From IMG/VR virus record IMGVR_UViG_3300020446_000001, positions 1 to 64,000 of that record: a stretch of 64,000 nt of DNA; one strand, given 5' to 3'. Position 1 is the first letter of the stretch; each line of letters starts with the position of its first letter. Under the pieces are notes generated by a model. It searched no databases and had not been told where the DNA came from. It saw only the letters and a list, made by a program, of their open reading frames with translations. This DNA comes from a virus. The position numbers and the translations under genes were made by a program. Below are positions 25,608 to 34,133 of the stretch, one piece after another.

Positions 25608-26057
25608 TTATGCTTCAGCATAATTGCGTTCTCTGTGCTTGTTCCATGTTTCAACAAGTTCACAAATCATCCAGTTTTCCTCTAACATGTCGCCAAGTTT
25701 TACCTTTATTCGTTCACCCATCACTACATCTTGATGTATCGGGTTCATCACAAATGATACATCTACTAGACTTGCCATCGCAATATCTTGGATATCATTG
25801 AACTGTTCAGCGTCTTCTGCATCAACGATGCAGGCTTGTAGGAATCTAAGAGGCACATGTGCATTCATCCTGCTTCCTTCTGCAACACCATAGATATTTA
25901 CTATATCTCTTTGAGCACAGGCGTAATATCCTTGCTCTTTGTATCTCAGTAGCCATTGTTTAGCGGCCTCTATTGCTTGTCCTAGGGTAGAGTATCTGTT
26001 TCCATCCGTAGACATGTTATCAAAATAGTTCCATACTATGTATTTTGGTTCTTCCAT
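25608..26057 (-). CDS. Unrecognised 149-aa protein
   Basis: N-terminal 45 residues (YIVWNYFDNMSTDGNRYSTL then AIEAAKQWLLRY) look like a small alpha/beta module; the rest is helical and acidic. Seven-base junction. Confidence 0.78.
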   Translation of the reverse strand: MEEPKYIVWNYFDNMSTDGNRYSTLGQAIEAAKQWLLRYKEQGYYACAQRDIVNIYGVAEGSRMNAHVPLRFLQACIVDAEDAEQFNDIQDIAMASLVDVSFVMNPIHQDVVMGERIKVKLGDMLEENWMICELVETWNKHRERNYAEA

Positions 26058-26065
26058 GAGCGGTA

Positions 26066-26704
26066 TTAGACATCAATCAAGTATCCTTGAGAATCATAGT
26101 TCTTGGGATCGATTGTTGTCTTTTCGTAAGCCTTGTGAGGATTCACTACCATAAAGCGGTCTTTCGAGATTGCTAGAACTGCCTCTTCGAATTGCCTTTG
26201 CTTTCTGTTGTGTCCTCTTAGGTGTTCTTCTGGACTCCATGCTCCATCAAGGAAAAGAACTCCATCCGGATTATCATCAGGATGTCCGTAGCCTTTTTCT
26301 TCCTTTGTGTAGTTTTTTTCTTCCATAGATGGGCCACCGAATTTATGCTTGTGTTCTCGAATCAAGAACCAAGATAGGCTGATTGCGAATTGCAGTCTTG
26401 TAGTCCAAGATGCTGCGTTCGTGTACCAGCCTGCTTCTTTCATTCTTTCAACAAACTCAAGATTTACAAAATCTGGTAGTTTCTGCATTTCGCCTACAAG
26501 GTTGCCATCAGAATCTTTGGTATAATGTGCGTTGAAGAGAGGCCATACCAACATGAGTCTATTCAAGAACTCTCTTGGGTCTCGGCAATCTCCGCATCCT
26601 GTTACTGAACTTACACTACCAAGGCGAAAGCCGTTGGTAAAATCAAGTTCTTCGTCTGTAAAGCCCTTTGATGGGCCGTTTTCTATTCCTACTAATAGTG
26701 GCAT
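26066..26704 (-). CDS. Unrecognised 212-aa protein
   Basis: Contains one CGDC pair at about residue 39 and a helical middle (NAASWTTRLQFAISLSWFLI). The C-terminal third is basic and polar. No family recognised. Confidence 0.78.
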   Translation of the reverse strand: MPLLVGIENGPSKGFTDEELDFTNGFRLGSVSSVTGCGDCRDPREFLNRLMLVWPLFNAHYTKDSDGNLVGEMQKLPDFVNLEFVERMKEAGWYTNAASWTTRLQFAISLSWFLIREHKHKFGGPSMEEKNYTKEEKGYGHPDDNPDGVLFLDGAWSPEEHLRGHNRKQRQFEEAVLAISKDRFMVVNPHKAYEKTTIDPKNYDSQGYLIDV

Positions 26705-26711
26705 GAGCGGT

Positions 26712-26996
26712 TCATTGTTCGTCAATTTCCAACATTTCCATCAATTCGTTCCAACAATCCTCGATTGCTCCTGGATCTGTATGACCTTCGATTGGTCTTG
26801 TTTCTTGTTTTATTGTGTTTAATAACGCACTTACCTTAAAGTGGTTCAAAGACTCAATTTTACTTAGAGCATTTCTAATATCCTCTCTAAGTTCATGTCC
26901 AAAAAAGGAACTTTCTGCGTCCAATGTTAATGTCTCAGTTATTCTAGTTGCTGCCCAATGCGGCAGTACCCAGATTTCAAAGTTTTTTGATTTCAT
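26712..26996 (-). CDS. Unrecognised 94-aa protein
   Basis: Mixed alpha/beta (FEIWVLPHWAATRITETL) with an acidic helical end. Seven-base junction. Confidence 0.74.
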   Translation of the reverse strand: MKSKNFEIWVLPHWAATRITETLTLDAESSFFGHELREDIRNALSKIESLNHFKVSALLNTIKQETRPIEGHTDPGAIEDCWNELMEMLEIDEQ

Positions 26997-27003
26997 GAGC
27001 GGT

Positions 27004-27186
27004 TCAATCGTATTCTAAATCATAATAGCCATGTTCGTGAATCTTTTGAAAGATTAGTTTTAACTTTTTCACTTCCCTTCGAACATCATGAAAATCTTGC
27101 TTGGATAGAATACGAGAATAGTACATACGGGCAACGACTTCGAAAAGAATTTCAAAAGCGTCATCCTCTGTTGTCAATTTATCCAT
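27004..27186 (-). CDS. 60-aa helical protein
   Basis: Two helices (EILFEVVARMYYSRILSK and DVRREVKKLKLIFQKI) that could form a helical hairpin. A model junction: TGA, ACCGCTC, ATG. Confidence 0.78.
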   Translation of the reverse strand: MDKLTTEDDAFEILFEVVARMYYSRILSKQDFHDVRREVKKLKLIFQKIHEHGYYDLEYD

Positions 27187-27193
27187 GAGCGGT

Positions 27194-27691
27194 TTAGTAT
27201 GAGGGCAGATAATGTTCTATTGGGTCGCCGTCGAGGGTGGTGTAACCTTGGCTATTCCAAAATTCAACCCAACCTTCGCCATATTCCCCGCACTCTTCAT
27301 CAGGGCACGGTTCATAACCAAGTTTCCGTAATTGTTCAATTACGAAGGTTCCAATACCATTTCTTCTGTGCTCTTTTTTTATTTCGCCGTGAATGCAACC
27401 GCATCCACTAGAACCGATTGAAGGCATTTTCTTTCGGATTCTTTCGTCGCATTTGCAATATTCCATAAAATATTCTGGTTCTTCTCCAGGCTCTTCATAT
27501 TTCAACCATTTTTCTTCGATGCAAATTTCTCCTATTTCGGTTCCTTCGTATCGAATGATGGCTATGATAGGTTTGTATAGTGCGACATCGTCAACATAAA
27601 GCACAGGTATGACTTGTTCCATTCTACTTTCATACTCCTCAATGAACTCTATATCATATTCCCGTTTGTCTTTTCCGATGAAATTGTTCAT
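27194..27691 (-). CDS. GNAT-type acetyltransferase
   Basis: 165 aa. The acetyl-CoA-binding loop is visible as HRRNGIG at about 108-114, preceded by a beta strand and followed by the typical helix (TFVIEQLRKLGY). A Cys-rich segment just before (YCKCDERIR and SGCGCIHGE) is unusual and may bind metal. Substrate unknown. Confidence 0.82.
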   Translation of the reverse strand: MNNFIGKDKREYDIEFIEEYESRMEQVIPVLYVDDVALYKPIIAIIRYEGTEIGEICIEEKWLKYEEPGEEPEYFMEYCKCDERIRKKMPSIGSSGCGCIHGEIKKEHRRNGIGTFVIEQLRKLGYEPCPDEECGEYGEGWVEFWNSQGYTTLDGDPIEHYLPSY

Positions 27692-27698
27692 GAGCGGT

Positions 27699-28043
27699 TC
27701 ATTGACAACTTTCCATTGGACAGCCTTCTCCTTTGTTGATTGGTTCTCCGCATTCATCGCAATGAGCCCAAAGTCCAAAGTCGCCGTCAATCCAACACCA
27801 ATATTCATTTTCTTCGTGAATCGTGTTGTCTGTAAGCCATCCTTCTAGTTCATCAATGACTTCTACAATGATTTCAAAGTGCGCGTCAATCTCGTCATCA
27901 TCCATTTCCGATAGGTTTGTTATCTCTTCCGGAAGGTTTTCCCAACCTAGTCCTTCTGCAAAGTCAATAATTCGTAATGCATTATTTTTGAAGCCGAAGG
28001 CTCCATCAAAATAACATCCTACATCGTATCTTTGTTTTTCCAT
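27699..28043 (-). CDS. Acidic protein with C-terminal zinc module, 114 aa
   Basis: Very acidic first 90 residues (LSEMDDDEIDAHFEIIVEVI), then CDECGEPINKGEGCPMESC, a four-Cys zinc ribbon. Function unknown. Confidence 0.8.
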   Translation of the reverse strand: MEKQRYDVGCYFDGAFGFKNNALRIIDFAEGLGWENLPEEITNLSEMDDDEIDAHFEIIVEVIDELEGWLTDNTIHEENEYWCWIDGDFGLWAHCDECGEPINKGEGCPMESCQ

Positions 28044-28052
28044 GAGCGGTAT

Positions 28053-28511
28053 TCATTCAATCGTGTGGAGGTGCATTGTGGCAATTGGGTCGTTTTGCGC
28101 CCAAGTTTCTTCATTGTACACCATGCCGATCTCGTCATAACCAATTTTCATTGCAAGGTCGTTCAGTTTGGTTTCAAACACACCTGTTGCCTTGCCCGAA
28201 TTAGAAATCCGTTCGGTGAAATCGTACAAAGGCATCGTTTTGTAATCGCTCGGTCGTGGAAGTGGCTCGTTCGGTTCACCTGTTTGTGGGTTAAACGGTG
28301 TCCATTCACGGTAAGCTTCCCATTCCTTGTCCAGTGCAAAATCGTCTTGTTTTGGCATGTATTCAAGGGTGTGCTTAATCACTAAATCCTTTGCCTCTTC
28401 TTCTGTTCGCACATAAAGCAATTCCATTCCTTCGTACTGCTCGTATTCCATTTCAGCAGTTGGATCGTAAAGGGTTACGATCCAAAACTGTATTTTCTTT
28501 GCTTTTGTCAT
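28053..28511 (-). CDS. Unrecognised 152-aa protein
   Basis: N-terminal beta-alpha unit (IQFWIVTLYDPTAEMEYEQY) and a Pro-rich middle. Composition is globular. No motif. Confidence 0.77.
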   Translation of the reverse strand: MTKAKKIQFWIVTLYDPTAEMEYEQYEGMELLYVRTEEEAKDLVIKHTLEYMPKQDDFALDKEWEAYREWTPFNPQTGEPNEPLPRPSDYKTMPLYDFTERISNSGKATGVFETKLNDLAMKIGYDEIGMVYNEETWAQNDPIATMHLHTIE

Positions 28512-28519
28512 GAGCGGTA

Positions 28520-29455
28520 TCACCTAGTTTTTTCTGTGCCACACTGATTCGGACATTTCCCACAAGTGGTGACACATCCGATTGCCCAGGCATCTTTCTC
28601 TTTGTATGGGTCTCCTTCAAAGTAAATTGCTCCAGCAGTTTGTTTCCTACCTACCTTTTCCCAGTCAGCATAGGAGTGTGTTCGTTCATACTTTTCACGG
28701 TCAACATATTCCCATCTTGGGTCATCTGCTTCCATTTTCCACGGTGTTTCCAAAATTCTCCATCCGTGTCGTTTTGCTTCGCTTGCAAAGTATTCTTGTG
28801 CCTGCCATAGCTTTTCGCCATCAGGGGTCTTTCGATCCCACAAAAAAGTGCAAAGTCGGATGAAAATGTTCTCCTCGTTCGACATTCTGTGTAATTTATA
28901 CAGTGTATCAAGGATGCGTCGGCTTCTGTTGCTATCGTCTGGGTGTTGGTCGTATCCTGGAATAACGCTCCAGTGAATAACAGCCCCCGCAATAGCAAGT
29001 CGTGTAAGTTCTGCATTAGTTGGCATCCTCCAAAACTTAGTGATGATTACTGGAATCAATCCAGTACTAGCAATCACTTCTGCGGTATCGACCGTTAGAG
29101 GCCAATCAAAGCTTGGGTCACCCATGACGCCAATGCGAACCCATCTAATATCGGGTCGATTGAACATCAAGTTCATGCAGTCCCATCGGAGTGAACCTTT
29201 GTCGAGTATTTGTGAAACTGGTTCATCAAAATCTATACGACTGAATAGTACTCCGGGTGAGCCTCTTGCATAACAACCCCAGCAACGACCAGCGCAACCT
29301 TTGACGGTATCGCAGATGTTTGGATCTGTCTTGGTATTGCCGTGAATTCTGATGATTTTACTATCATATGGCGTCAAAGGAATCCCTCTTGATGTATGGG
29401 TTTTCCTTTTTGCTCTTGGAATCACGGGTCCAAGTCTTCTTTCTTGTTTTTGCAT
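28520..29455 (-). CDS. Radical SAM protein
   Basis: 311 aa. CAGRCWGC with C54, C58 and C61 is the CxxxCxxC iron-sulfur motif of radical SAM enzymes, and the barrel pattern follows (VRIGVMGDPSFDWPLT, VIITKFWR). The end (CVTTCGKCPNQCG) carries more Cys and may hold a second cluster. Radical SAM enzymes modify nucleic acids, proteins or small molecules; the neighbours suggest a nucleic-acid modification role (inference). Confidence 0.83.
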   Translation of the reverse strand: MQKQERRLGPVIPRAKRKTHTSRGIPLTPYDSKIIRIHGNTKTDPNICDTVKGCAGRCWGCYARGSPGVLFSRIDFDEPVSQILDKGSLRWDCMNLMFNRPDIRWVRIGVMGDPSFDWPLTVDTAEVIASTGLIPVIITKFWRMPTNAELTRLAIAGAVIHWSVIPGYDQHPDDSNRSRRILDTLYKLHRMSNEENIFIRLCTFLWDRKTPDGEKLWQAQEYFASEAKRHGWRILETPWKMEADDPRWEYVDREKYERTHSYADWEKVGRKQTAGAIYFEGDPYKEKDAWAIGCVTTCGKCPNQCGTEKTR

Positions 29456-29470
29456 GAGCGGTCAAACCCG

Positions 29471-29854
29471 TCACCAATGGATGGGTTCGTGTTTGAGTGT
29501 TGCTGTGCCTTTGAGTGTTGCTGTGCCTTGGATTGATTTGGGTTTCTCCCCAAGCTCAATGGTATACAAGTGCTCAATGTCCCCGTGTTGTTGGGTTGTG
29601 GGCTCGTAAGCTCCAACTTTCCATCCAAACATATCTGGGTATTTTTCACTCATTTCTTGGTATTCTTCGATACCTTGCTTAATTATCCATCCAGAAAACT
29701 GGACGAGGTTTCCACGCAAGGTTCCGTCATTGACCTTGTCAATCAATGGTTGTAGGCTGGGAAGGACAGTTTCTGGGTAACCGTCACTGTGACGATAAAA
29801 CCACAGTTCTTGCCCGAGGTCGTCCTTCACCACGACATTACATCTTGTAGACAT
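29471..29854 (-). CDS. Phage-type MSTR protein, 127 aa
   Basis: MSTRCNVVVKDDLGQ and YRHSDGYPE match a small protein type often seen in phage genomes, whose function is unknown. The sequence GTATLK is repeated near the end (GTATLKGTATLK), a small recent duplication. Confidence 0.82.
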   Translation of the reverse strand: MSTRCNVVVKDDLGQELWFYRHSDGYPETVLPSLQPLIDKVNDGTLRGNLVQFSGWIIKQGIEEYQEMSEKYPDMFGWKVGAYEPTTQQHGDIEHLYTIELGEKPKSIQGTATLKGTATLKHEPIHW

Positions 29855-29861
29855 GAGCGGT

Positions 29862-30101
29862 TCAATTGTTTAACTTCCTGAAGGAATCTTCATGGATGTA
29901 TTTGAACAGGTTCTCTTTCAACTTCGGAGATCTTTGTGCCTTCTCCCATAAGAGTCTAAGAACTTCGGTGTTCTCTTCTGCTGAATGTTCGAGGCAGCCG
30001 TCAAATGTTCGACCATTACAGCGCATGTTGTCTTTGTTTATGTTTTGTCTGATAATGCGAGCCATGTAATTGGCTCTCTCTTTCGTTGTCCATTTCGACA
30101 T
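29862..30101 (-). CDS. Unrecognised 79-aa basic helical protein
   Basis: Begins SKWTTKERANYMARIIRQNI, suggesting nucleic-acid contact. Two Cys about nine apart. No family. Confidence 0.75.
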   Translation of the reverse strand: MSKWTTKERANYMARIIRQNINKDNMRCNGRTFDGCLEHSAEENTEVLRLLWEKAQRSPKLKENLFKYIHEDSFRKLNN

Positions 30102-30118
30102 GAGCGGTGAGATTTTCC

Positions 30119-30265
30119 TCAAATTGAGTCATCGATAGATTGAGCCCTTCTGCGTCTCTCCCATTCCTCCAAAGGAGGTCCGGCCTTCATTGCCCGGTTA
30201 ACAAATTGTCGGAAGGCAACTTCGTCATCGTTGATTTTCTGCGCGATTTTTTCCAGTTCGTTCAT
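30119..30265 (-). CDS. 48-aa helical peptide
   Basis: MNELEKIAQKINDDEVAFRQ then a helix ending in four arginines. Bracketed by ACCGCTC at both ends: its ATG has the motif and its TGA is followed 17 bases later by the next motif and ATG. Confidence 0.8.
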   Translation of the reverse strand: MNELEKIAQKINDDEVAFRQFVNRAMKAGPPLEEWERRRRAQSIDDSI

Positions 30266-30273
30266 GAGCGGTT

Positions 30274-30549
30274 TCAACGGCGACCTGCGTATGGCAGGGA
30301 TTGTTCATTGATTTTCCATATTTTGTTGGGCATTGAATCAAGTTCATCTTGACTAATTGAGCCCCATTCTTCATACATTCCTTGGACATAACCATAATGG
30401 ATTCCTTTTCCATAGGCGTCCTTCTCTACTATGAACCAAAACCAGCCACTGTAGGATTCATATCCTTCCAAAACTGGGCTGTGGCATGCTGTTCCATTTA
30501 TTTCAGTCTCAAGGACTAATTTGTTATCTATTGTTCGCAGTTTTGTCAT
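30274..30549 (-). CDS. DUF2958-like protein, 91 aa
   Basis: The order aromatic-Trp-Phe strand, a Gly-Tyr-Val segment, then EEWGSISQDELDSM matches the pattern of DUF2958, a small domain common on phages and plasmids. Function unknown. Confidence 0.72.
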   Translation of the reverse strand: MTKLRTIDNKLVLETEINGTACHSPVLEGYESYSGWFWFIVEKDAYGKGIHYGYVQGMYEEWGSISQDELDSMPNKIWKINEQSLPYAGRR

Positions 30550-30558
30550 GAGCGGTGT

Positions 30559-30798
30559 TCAACCATATTCCCAATACCAGTTGTCCCCGCCTTTGGCGAG
30601 GTTTTCTGCTGCCCGGATAGTTTGGTCGAATTTCCGTTCGAGTTCTATTACTCGTGATTCGATTTTGTTAACAACGACTAATGCGCCGTGTTCATCTTTG
30701 GTGAATTCTAATTTCTTTTCAAGCTCGGCTATTTTTTGAGCCATTTTCACCATTCTTTCCTCTAGGTGTTCAATTTCCTGTAGAGATGTCTTTGTCAT
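30559..30798 (-). CDS. Coiled-coil protein, 79 aa
   Basis: An almost continuous coiled coil over residues 5-65 (EIEHLEERMVKMAQKIAELE). Start motif is the variant ACCTCTC, which lies inside the 3' end of the upstream gene. Confidence 0.78.
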   Translation of the reverse strand: MTKTSLQEIEHLEERMVKMAQKIAELEKKLEFTKDEHGALVVVNKIESRVIELERKFDQTIRAAENLAKGGDNWYWEYG

Positions 30799-31030
30799 GA
30801 GAGGTTAAATCCCAAACACATACCTCATAACTTCCCGATATAACACCAGAACGATAAGTATGGCCGACTTTTTGATAGTCAGGATATTTGGCTAATATAT
30901 TGCCAAGTTGGTGTGAAGTAGTTCCCCATTTGGTTCGTTCGTTCACTCCTTCTAGTATCTTGTGCGTGGGTAGCGGTCCTTTTTCCGCTAGTAGTTTGTT
31001 TACTGCGTTTCTTATTCGTTGGGTTCTCAT
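30770..31030 (-). CDS. Small winged-helix protein, 86 aa
   Basis: Residues 5-55 fit a winged helix: NAVNKLLAEKGPLPTHKILEG, recognition helix near SHQLGNILAKYPD, wing VGHTYRSG. A likely DNA-binding regulator. It has no ACCGCTC; instead the promoter-like motif at 31045-31057 lies 14 nt before its ATG. Its last codons read through the next gene's start motif, a 29-base overlap. Confidence 0.78.
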   Translation of the reverse strand: MRTQRIRNAVNKLLAEKGPLPTHKILEGVNERTKWGTTSHQLGNILAKYPDYQKVGHTYRSGVISGSYEVCVWDLTSHDKDISTGN

Positions 31031-31044
31031 GGATTACCAACGAA

Positions 31045-31057
31045 GTGCTTACAGTTT
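31045..31057 (-). promoter_or_regulatory. Weak promoter-like motif inside the array
   Basis: AAACTGTAAGCAC on the minus strand, 14 nt before the ATG at 31030. Matches the motif family at AAAC-GT, so weaker than the others. It may start a second transcription unit within the array. Confidence 0.45.
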
Positions 31058-31077
31058 ATGAGTTCTTCGTGAGCGGG

Positions 31078-31956
31078 TCATGTAGTGTTGATATTGAAAC
31101 CGAGAGAATCCTTCATGCGTTTGAATCCAGCATCAAGAAATTCTTTACCAAGTTCAATACCAACAGCACATCGTTTTGTTAGCATTGCTGCCATGCCGAG
31201 GCTGAAAGAGCCTGCAAATGGATCTAATACCGTATCTCCCTCATTTGTGGAGAATTTCAGTAAATCAATCAATAATTCTATCGGCTTTTCCGTTTGGTGG
31301 ACTCGTTTTTTGCCCATAACTCGGGCGTGAGTCAAAACATCAGGAATCGAATTGTTGATTCTTCGTCGTTTTCCTTTAGAGAAGAACATAATCAATTCGT
31401 GCCTTGGCCTTCCATTGTAGCCTAACGATATAACTTTCTTGTCCCACACCCATTGAGAATTGAAAGTAAATCCTGCCTGTTCAGCAAGTTTTACTTGAGC
31501 GTGTATGTAATCTATCGTGTCGTGCTTTGCTGACGGCATAAAGCAGAAAAAATGCCCATTAGGTTTCAAAACACGGAACAATTCGCCAAACATTTCTAAA
31601 TCAAGGTCTCTTGTTTCAAAGTCGAAACCTTTGTTTAGATTTCGTTTGCGTGTTGTCCCGGTTTGCATTTGTTTGTTCAAAGCTTCGTATGGCGGGTCTG
31701 TAATTATTGCATCAAATGAGTCGTCTTCGAACGACTTGATTTTATCCCATGCGTTTCCTTCAATTAAGGCGCATTGAGTTTCACCAATGGTTGCAATGTA
31801 AATTCCTCGGCCTACGCGTTTGAAACATTTGTTTATATTTTCATTCAAACGACCTCTAATAGTCGTTTCTTTTTCGTCTGGTAAGGCCTCGTATATCTCA
31901 CTAAGAGAAGAGGCGTTTTCTAACAAAAAATCAATGAGCTTTTGCTTCAATGTCAT
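31078..31956 (-). CDS. DNA methyltransferase with N-terminal wHTH
   Basis: 292 aa. Residues 1-55 form a winged-helix-like module (FLLENASSLSEIYEALPDEK then GRGIYI). The methyltransferase domain has DPPY at 87-90 and, near the end, LDPFAGSFSLG, the SAM-binding motif; this order is the beta class of N6-adenine or N4-cytosine methyltransferases. FMPSAKHD and the HQTEKP segment are typical. No restriction partner nearby. After its stop comes CCCGCTCAC with no start codon. Confidence 0.9.
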   Translation of the reverse strand: MTLKQKLIDFLLENASSLSEIYEALPDEKETTIRGRLNENINKCFKRVGRGIYIATIGETQCALIEGNAWDKIKSFEDDSFDAIITDPPYEALNKQMQTGTTRKRNLNKGFDFETRDLDLEMFGELFRVLKPNGHFFCFMPSAKHDTIDYIHAQVKLAEQAGFTFNSQWVWDKKVISLGYNGRPRHELIMFFSKGKRRRINNSIPDVLTHARVMGKKRVHQTEKPIELLIDLLKFSTNEGDTVLDPFAGSFSLGMAAMLTKRCAVGIELGKEFLDAGFKRMKDSLGFNINTT

Positions 31957-32526
31957 GAGCGGTTTGTTACACTTGTTTTCGGTGATGTCCTGTATATCGG
32001 AACAAGGGTCTTTCGTCGTTTCCCTCCCTAGCACACTGCTCAGGCCAGTAACCTTGTGAACTAAAATTATTGCAGAAGCTTGTATGGGTTCCAAAAAGAG
32101 GCTTGTTCTAGTTCAAGTCCGCCTCACCGTCCTTGGCAACAAAGCAACTGTCCAAATAACTGCAGAACTAATTTCAGCAACTAGACTTCTTCTGAACTAG
32201 ACCTTGATCTGTTCATACTTTGTCATGGGCTTTATTTCGTCTGTCTGTGGACAGGTGAGCGGTTCGTGCGGATACGCCATGCGTATTACGGCCAGTCCTA
32301 AGACTCCTGCCGATTAGTCCGTTGACAATTAATATCTGGACAACGAAACTATGAAAACCTCGTAGTTGGTCTATCGGTTATCCTACGCGAGTTTCGCACG
32401 AAGCACTACCTCATTTTTGAACTGCAGTGACCTTGAATTACTGGACTTCTTCCAAACTAGACCGTAATCTGTTTGTACTTTGTCTCGGAATATTGGTGTT
32501 CTGTCTGTCCTCGGGTAGTGAGCGGT
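31957..32526 (-). ncRNA. Noncoding stretch with two related RNA-like units
   Basis: About 570 bp without a gene in the middle of the dense array. It contains two related units (32160-32264 and 32422-32527), each beginning on the minus strand right after ACCGCTCAC, and a perfect TACGC-CAT-GCGTA hairpin near 32270. The array motif in front and conserved core suggest noncoding RNAs. No RNA family is recognised. Confidence 0.5.
32160..32264 (-). repeat. RNA-like unit A
   Basis: Minus-strand copy A. It shares with copy B the blocks ACAGACAGA, GACAAAGTA, AACAGAT, GGTCTAGTT, GAAGAAGTC and a final CTGCAG, in the same order and nearly the same spacing. Confidence 0.6.
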
Positions 32527-32527
32527 T
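32422..32527 (-). repeat. RNA-like unit B
   Basis: Minus-strand copy B, directly after the stop of the gene at 32527 and its ACCGCTCAC. Diverged from copy A outside the shared blocks, so the blocks appear conserved by selection. Confidence 0.6.
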
Positions 32528-32916
32528 TAGTTTTGGTATGGTATCCAATCATTTTCTTCTTGTGACCATTGCCAGTATTGTCCATAACCTTGGATATACC
32601 ATTGGCCGGAGCCTGGAGGCATTTCAAACGCTTCTCCCCAGCCTTGTTGTCCTTGTTGCATTGGAGTCTCGAATTGAGACTGTACTGGAGTTAGATTCAC
32701 TTGTCTTCGACTAGGAATCGCCACTAGTACTGGCAACCAACAAAACACCATTATTGTGATGTATCCAGTGTAAAAGGCTGGCGTGTGTACAAATGCTGGT
32801 AGGTCTGCTTGGGGAAGGTCATACTCGAAGTATGTCGCACCTGCGTAAGCCAAAGCTCCAAGCAGCATCAAAATCCCAATTATTCGGCGGGTTACCATTG
32901 CTACTAAGTTCGTCAT
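32527..32916 (-). CDS. Two-span membrane protein, 129 aa
   Basis: Hydrophobic segments at about 10-30 and 50-70, both cytoplasmic-type ends. The last 55 residues are Gln/Gly/Trp-rich (QGQQGWGEAFEMPPGSGQW), similar to low-complexity tails of envelope-associated proteins. Confidence 0.8.
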   Translation of the reverse strand: MTNLVAMVTRRIIGILMLLGALAYAGATYFEYDLPQADLPAFVHTPAFYTGYITIMVFCWLPVLVAIPSRRQVNLTPVQSQFETPMQQGQQGWGEAFEMPPGSGQWYIQGYGQYWQWSQEENDWIPYQN

Positions 32917-32937
32917 GAGCGGTTTGAACGGGTTCAA

Positions 32938-33294
32938 CTAGATGATGTCTTTGTTTTCAAAATCTATTTCAGTCAAAAATTTCTCCATCAATCGTATGCG
33001 TTCAACTTGGTCTAGTCTGGCATCAAGATCAATGATGGTATTCACAATCTGTACTCCGTTTTTGTCTGTAAGCGTACATCTTGTTCTAGGTTTTAGGTAA
33101 ATCCTATCATTCCCCATATCTTCAATAGCAAAATCACCTGCTTTTGTGAGGCGGCATTCCATTTTTTGACCCTCGATATTTCGAGAAATCACAATGTCCA
33201 CGCCGCAATCATCTAGGAGATGTTTCTTTAGTTGTTCTTCGGTTCCAGTCCAAAATTCTTCAATACCGTTCGGTGTTTGGTAAGATAATTGCAT
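32938..33294 (-). CDS. Unrecognised 118-aa protein
   Basis: Mixed alpha/beta (FWTGTEEQLKKHLLDDCGVD), ending in an acidic helix. The start lies 11 bases after the upstream stop. Confidence 0.76.
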   Translation of the reverse strand: MQLSYQTPNGIEEFWTGTEEQLKKHLLDDCGVDIVISRNIEGQKMECRLTKAGDFAIEDMGNDRIYLKPRTRCTLTDKNGVQIVNTIIDLDARLDQVERIRLMEKFLTEIDFENKDII

Positions 33295-33305
33295 GAGCGG
33301 TATTT

Positions 33306-33605
33306 TCATCTATCCATTCTAGACTGTTGTTCAAAAGAAAGATAATTTTCTCCTTCAACAATCCACTCTAGTACTTCTTTCCATTCGTCGAACTTTGATT
33401 TGAGCAAGTCAGTTCGTTTTGATGCGCTTCTGTTTTTTGACTTATTTCCCACATTGAATAATTGTTTCAAATATTCTCTTCGGCCATCCACCAAATGAAT
33501 ATTGTATACTTCTCCACCATCTTTGGCAATTTCTCGCATACGAATCAATGACAAATTCAAACTAGGGAATTGAGCTTGTTCTAAGACCTCAACTTTTCTT
33601 GTCAT
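33306..33605 (-). CDS. Unrecognised 99-aa protein
   Basis: Start motif ACCACTC. N-terminal strand-helix, basic middle (KSKNRSASKRTDLLKSKFDE). May bind nucleic acid. Confidence 0.76.
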   Translation of the reverse strand: MTRKVEVLEQAQFPSLNLSLIRMREIAKDGGEVYNIHLVDGRREYLKQLFNVGNKSKNRSASKRTDLLKSKFDEWKEVLEWIVEGENYLSFEQQSRMDR

Positions 33606-33611
33606 GAGTGG

Positions 33612-33836
33612 TTACTCTTCCTCTGAGTATTTTTTGTTTTCTATTGAAATTGTCTCTTCATTATCGATTGTTTCTTTTGGTAATAGCATGTATGCAAACC
33701 AAAAGTATGACAAAATCCCAATGAAAGTCAAGGTGTATGGCTCGGGCATTATCAGACCGATAAAGCCTGCCCACATACCTGTCAAGGCTACTGCCAAAAG
33801 ATTTCTTTGATTTAATTCAACTAATTTCTCTATCAT
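33612..33836 (-). CDS. Two-span membrane protein, 74 aa
   Basis: Hydrophobic segments at residues 13-30 and 36-52 with a Pro-containing turn, then an acidic tail. Function unknown. Confidence 0.8.
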   Translation of the reverse strand: MIEKLVELNQRNLLAVALTGMWAGFIGLIMPEPYTLTFIGILSYFWFAYMLLPKETIDNEETISIENKKYSEEE

Positions 33837-33846
33837 GAGCGGTTGT

Positions 33847-34125
33847 TCACCTTTGAATCAGTCCCGTCACTTCGGCAAGGATGTTCAAGTATTCAGCAGC
33901 ATTGTGCTTCGGGTCTGTGGTAAAAGCCTCTGCAAGTATTTTTTCTATCTCATTGTATTTTGAAAGCAGGAAATTGTATTCATTTATGATATCCTGCCAA
34001 TCATTGTGATCTAATTTGTACCAATCATCAATTGTGAGTTCAGTAAACGCTGAATCATTAATTATTGATGAATCCGCAAATTTTTGTTCAATTACTTGAG
34101 GGTCCGTAGGGTCTATTTCGTCCAT
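33847..34125 (-). CDS. Acidic helical protein, 92 aa
   Basis: Acidic start (MDEIDPTDPQVIEQKFADSS) and a helical end. No motif recognised. Confidence 0.75.
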   Translation of the reverse strand: MDEIDPTDPQVIEQKFADSSIINDSAFTELTIDDWYKLDHNDWQDIINEYNFLLSKYNEIEKILAEAFTTDPKHNAAEYLNILAEVTGLIQR

Positions 34126-34133
34126 GAGCGGTT

